DNA of 64,000 bases. It comes from Nanobdellota archaeon. GTDB taxonomy: Archaea > Nanobdellota > Nanobdellia > Pacearchaeales > GW2011-AR1. Of this stretch, positions 61,339 through 64,000 are shown in pieces; within the stretch, counting starts at the first letter, position 1, and every line of letters begins with the position of its first letter. A program made the translations under genes and the position numbers. Location: assembly GCA_030688225.1 (NCBI GenBank), contig JAUYIO010000021.1, forward strand, positions 16,637-80,636, given 5' to 3'. Below the pieces are notes generated by a model, which had not been told where the DNA came from, did no database searches, and saw only the letters and a program-made list of their open reading frames with translations.

Positions 61339-61569
61339 ATGACATCAAGTGATTGGAGAAAAATACTAAAACAATTGGAAAGCAAACCAGAAGTCAAAGA
61401 AAAATTCCTCAAACATTGCAAACCGAAAGAAAGAAAAACAGGGATTGCTGCAAGAAAATGCGAGAGATGCGGAAGATTTGGCGCACACATAAAATCATAT
61501 GGATTAAATTTATGCCGACAATGCTTCAGAGAAATTGCTGAAGAAATCGGTTTCAAAAAATATAGTTAA
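61339..61569 (+). CDS. rps14: Ribosomal protein S14 (uS14), zinc type
   Basis: A 76-residue S14: [22 protein letters not shown] zinc-ribbon, ending [15 protein letters not shown] ~25-residue N-terminal extension. 1-nt gaps on both sides (L5, S8). Confidence 0.93.
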   Translation: MTSSDWRKILKQLESKPEVKEKFLKHCKPKERKTGIAARKCERCGRFGAHIKSYGLNLCRQCFREIAEEIGFKKYS

Positions 61570-61570
61570 A

Positions 61571-61951
61571 ATGTCACAAGATATTGTTGCAGATGCACTT
61601 AACATGATGAATAATGCCCGAAAGGCAGGGAAAGAAACAATTAAGATAAAGATAATTTCAAATCTTTTAATTGAGGTTTTAAAGATAATGAAACAGAAAG
61701 GTGCGATAAAGAAATATAAAATTGATGCAAAAACAAAATCAATAGATGTTACAACTGGCGATCTTGTGGAATGCAAAGCTATCAAACCAAGATTTACAGT
61801 TGATAAAACCCAAATTGAAAAATATAGAAGAAGATATTTGCCTTCAAGAAACATAGGAACAATGCTTGTTTCAACAAATAAAGGTTTAATGACTCACGAT
61901 GAAGCTCAAGAAGAAAATATTGGAGGATGCTTGATTGCATATTTTTACTAA
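61571..61951 (+). CDS. rps8: Ribosomal protein S8 (uS8)
   Basis: A 126-residue S8 beginning MSQDIVADALNMMNNARKAG; LPSRNIGTMLVSTNKGLMTH and AYFY end. Start at 61571 preferred to 61535 from homology and the 1-nt junction. Confidence 0.95.
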   Translation: MSQDIVADALNMMNNARKAGKETIKIKIISNLLIEVLKIMKQKGAIKKYKIDAKTKSIDVTTGDLVECKAIKPRFTVDKTQIEKYRRRYLPSRNIGTMLVSTNKGLMTHDEAQEENIGGCLIAYFY

Positions 61952-61952
61952 A

Positions 61953-62495
61953 ATGAAAAAAGAAATATTCAAAAACATGGAAATTCCTGAAGGAGTTGAA
62001 GTCAATATAGACAAAAACATAGTATTTGTAAAAGGAAAAGAAGGGGAAATAAAGAAAAAATTTGATTTGAGCAAGTTAGTTCTTGAAAAAACAGAAAATA
62101 AAATAAAAATAGGTAGTAAAAAAGCGACAAAAAAAGAAAAAAGAATGATTAATACAATTTTTAACCACATCAAAAACATGATTAAAGGTGTTCAGAAGAA
62201 ATTTGAATATCAACTTAAAATTTGTTTTAATCACTTCCCTATGACTGTTGAGATTAAAGAGAAAGATGTTACTATAAAAAATTTTCTTGGAGAGAAAGTT
62301 CCGAGAAAAACAAAAATTGCAGAAGGCGCAGAAGTGAAATTGGATAAAGAAATCATCACAGTTAGTTCTGTTGACAAGGAAGCTGCTGGACAAACTGCTG
62401 CAAATTTTGAAATGGCGACAAAGGTTGGAGCAAGAGACAGGAGAATATTCCAAGACGGAATTTTCATGATAAACAAAGCAGGAAAAGACATATAA
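61953..62495 (+). CDS. rpl6: Ribosomal protein L6 (uL6)
   Basis: A 180-residue L6: EIPEGVEVNIDKNIVFVKGKEG, KNMIKGVQKKFEYQLKI, DRRIFQDGIF. Start at 61953, 1 nt after S8. Confidence 0.95.
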   Translation: MKKEIFKNMEIPEGVEVNIDKNIVFVKGKEGEIKKKFDLSKLVLEKTENKIKIGSKKATKKEKRMINTIFNHIKNMIKGVQKKFEYQLKICFNHFPMTVEIKEKDVTIKNFLGEKVPRKTKIAEGAEVKLDKEIITVSSVDKEAAGQTAANFEMATKVGARDRRIFQDGIFMINKAGKDI

Positions 62496-62496
62496 A

Positions 62497-62967
62497 ATGG
62501 CAAAGAAGAAGAAACCAAAATTTTTGAGAAAAGGATGGAATAAATATTCAAAACTTGGAAAGAGAAAAAAGAAAAAGCAAGTTTGGAGAAAGCCAAAGGG
62601 AAGAGATAACAAGATGAGAGAAAAGAGAAGAGGACATGGTCCTTTGGTGAAAATTGGATATAAAAGTGGAGAGAAAAAATCAAGAATTGTAATAAAAAAT
62701 TTAAAGGAATTACAAAGACTGAAAGGAAATGAAACAATCTTCCTTGAAAAAATGGGAAAAAAGAAAAAAACAGAAATGGCAAAAAAAGCAAAAGAAATGA
62801 AAATAAAAATAGAAAATTTAAATGTAAAAAAACTTTTGAAAAAGACAGAGAAAAAAGAAATGAAAAATAAAAAAGTTGAACAAAAAGAAAATTCAAAAGC
62901 TAAACAAAATTCTGAAACAAGTTCAGAAGTTGTTCGTCATAAATCAGAACTGGAGGAGAAAAAATGA
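62497..62967 (+). CDS. rpl32e: Ribosomal protein L32e (eL32) with charged tail
   Basis: A 156-residue L32e: KKKPKFLRKGWNKYSKLGKR and KPKGRDNKMREKRRGHGPLV, followed by a Lys/Glu/Ser-rich tail (residues 115-156). It overlaps L19e by 4 nt. Confidence 0.93.
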   Translation: MAKKKKPKFLRKGWNKYSKLGKRKKKKQVWRKPKGRDNKMREKRRGHGPLVKIGYKSGEKKSRIVIKNLKELQRLKGNETIFLEKMGKKKKTEMAKKAKEMKIKIENLNVKKLLKKTEKKEMKNKKVEQKENSKAKQNSETSSEVVRHKSELEEKK

Positions 62968-63368
62968 ATCTTTCAAAGAAAAAGGCATTGGCTGCAAAAA
63001 CATTAAATGTCGGGAAGAATAGAATTGTCTTTCTTGAATCAAGGATTAGTGAAATTAAAGAAGCGATAACAAAACAAGATATAAGAGACTTGAACAAAGA
63101 AGGAGCAATAATTGTCAAGGAAGTAAAAGGGAGAAAGAGAAATACAAACAAAAAGAAAAGAAGCGTAGGGAATATCAGAAAAAAAGTAAATAAAAGAAAG
63201 CAAGAATATGTTAAAATGACAAGAAAACTAAGAAAACACGTCGCTGGACTTAAAAAAGACAAAAAAGTTTCTGCAAAAGAAGCTGAAGACATAAGAAAAA
63301 AAATAAGAAACAGAACTTTCAGAAGTAAAACTCACTTAAAAGAACATATTGGAGGTTTGAAGAAATGA
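62964..63368 (+). CDS. rpl19e: Ribosomal protein L19e (eL19)
   Basis: A 134-residue L19e: LSKKKALAAKTLNVGKNRIV, DIRDLNKEGAIIVKEVKGRKR, and a helical basic C-terminus. It is shorter than usual (~150). It overlaps the next short frame by 4 nt. Confidence 0.93.
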   Translation: MNLSKKKALAAKTLNVGKNRIVFLESRISEIKEAITKQDIRDLNKEGAIIVKEVKGRKRNTNKKKRSVGNIRKKVNKRKQEYVKMTRKLRKHVAGLKKDKKVSAKEAEDIRKKIRNRTFRSKTHLKEHIGGLKK

Positions 63369-63469
63369 AAGCAAGACAAAAATCAAAGATTTTAGCTCAT
63401 TTGTATAAATTCCAAATGAATCAAAGATTTTCATTCATCCGAATTAAACTTGGAGGACAATTCGAATGA
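63365..63469 (+). CDS. Possible 34-residue coupled protein between L19e and L18
   Basis: A short frame (MKARQKSKILAHLYKFQMNQ at its start) starts in an ATGA overlap with L19e and ends in an ATGA overlap with L18. It contains TATAAAT (63404-63410) and the SD GGAGG of L18 (63452-63456), so it could be an internal promoter/leader that happens to read open. Basic composition would fit a ribosomal context. Confidence 0.35.
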   Translation: MKARQKSKILAHLYKFQMNQRFSFIRIKLGGQFE

Positions 63470-63948
63470 GGATACAAAAACGAAGAAGAAGGGAAGCTAA
63501 AACAGATTATGCAAAAAGATTAAAGTTATTGAAAGGAGAAAAACCAAGAATAGTTATAAGAAAAACAAACAAATATCTTATTGCGCAGTACATCACAAGC
63601 AAACATGCTCAAGATAAAATTGAGATAGGGGTTACTTCAAAACACCTTATGAAACACGGATGGCCAAAAGAATTTGAAGGAAGTTTGAAAACAATTCCTG
63701 CTTCATATTTAACAGGATTGTTGATTGGGAAAAAAATAATCAATGAGAAAAAAGAAAATCCTATTGTTGATTTTGGAATGATAAGAAATCTTCATAGAAC
63801 AAAGATTTATGCTTTTATCAAAGGGTTAGTTGATTCAGGAATAAAAATAAAGCACGACGAAAAAATATTTCCTAAAGAAGAAAGAATAAAAGGAGCGCAC
63901 CTAAAAAATAAAATAAATTTTGAAGAGATAAAAACAAAAATAAAATGA
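63466..63948 (+). CDS. rpl18: Ribosomal protein L18 (uL18)
   Basis: A 160-residue L18: RRRREAKTDYAKRLKLLKGE, RIVIRKTNKYLIAQYI, and the C-terminal GLVDSGIKIKHDEKIFPKEERIKG. It binds 5S rRNA. It overlaps the next frame by 4 nt. Confidence 0.95.
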   Translation: MRIQKRRRREAKTDYAKRLKLLKGEKPRIVIRKTNKYLIAQYITSKHAQDKIEIGVTSKHLMKHGWPKEFEGSLKTIPASYLTGLLIGKKIINEKKENPIVDFGMIRNLHRTKIYAFIKGLVDSGIKIKHDEKIFPKEERIKGAHLKNKINFEEIKTKIK

Positions 63949-64000
63949 TGAAGAAAAAAGAAATAGAAGAAGAGAAGGAAGTTGAAGAAAAAGCTGAGAG
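63945..64000 (+). CDS. Start of the next operon gene, probably S5 (cut by window end)
   Basis: An open frame starts in an ATGA overlap with L18 and runs to the window end with a Lys/Glu-rich start (MMKKKEIEEEKEVEEKAE). In archaeal spc operons S5 follows L18, so a charged N-terminal extension of S5 is likely. Identity is from gene order only. Confidence 0.45.
   Translation, partial: MMKKKEIEEEKEVEEKAE

Overview
The window is about 64 kb of AT-rich archaeal DNA. Archaeal identity rests on a class I lysyl-tRNA synthetase, PCNA, archaeal primase, Cbf5, aIF5A, Spt5, SecE, RpoP, prefoldin, AMP phosphorylase and many archaeal/eukaryotic-type ribosomal proteins (S19e, L39e, L31e, L37Ae, L40e, S4e, L32e, L19e). 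TATA-like boxes (TTTATAAA type) commonly lie about 25-30 nt before start codons. A fused PriS-PriL primase, very compact gene spacing, SepF/FtsZ division genes and many lineage-specific secreted proteins point to a small-genome DPANN archaeon, probably Pacearchaeota/Woesearchaeota-like; this placement is inference.

Layout. 1-4.3 kb: Nudix tail, NFACT-R protein, peptidase, CRM-domain RNA binder, then S19e-L39e-L31e and an AlkD-like repair protein. 4.3-11.3 kb: sugar epimerase, Cbf5, acylphosphatase, P-loop kinase, RNase H, LysRS, histone-fold protein, PD-(D/E)XK nuclease-like protein, ComEA-like protein. 11.3-16.1 kb: two secreted proteins, fused primase and divergent PCNA. 16.1-22.9 kb: a seven-gene pilin-like/secreted cluster, followed by an HTH regulator with a palindromic operator and an S-layer-type gene with a four-hairpin leader. 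26-33 kb: cupin, membrane proteins, an archaeosortase-like protein, PAP2 phosphatase, a large cell-surface protein, and a four-helix membrane protein behind a leader that can fold two ways. 32-40 kb: SepF, prefoldin beta, RpoP, L37Ae, tRNA-Pro, L11, Spt5, SecE, FtsZ, FKBP, aIF5A, L40e, S2P protease. 41-52 kb: a 16-residue Lys/Ala peptide gene, the L1-L10-L12 operon, a DinG/XPD-like helicase, tRNA-Ser, a probable diversity-generating-retroelement (DGR) target gene, AMP phosphorylase, AI-2E-type permease and a GIY-YIG protein. 52.5-64 kb: the S10/spc ribosomal superoperon from L3 to the start of the gene after L18.

Two signals stand out. First, the gene at 47756-48451 ends in about 100 bp of GC-rich, NNY-codon-dominated sequence, with glycine as GGC rather than the GGA used elsewhere in the gene. 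This is what a DGR variable region looks like; the reverse transcriptase and template are not in this window. Second, the otherwise conserved ribosomal operons are interrupted by at least eight small unrelated genes, one of them a stand-alone CheY-like receiver. Most are joined to their neighbours by the same 4-nt ATGA overlaps or 1-nt TAA-N-ATG spacings as the ribosomal genes. Four genes too short for routine gene calling (RpoP, SecE, L40e and the Lys/Ala peptide) were added by reading the sequence directly.
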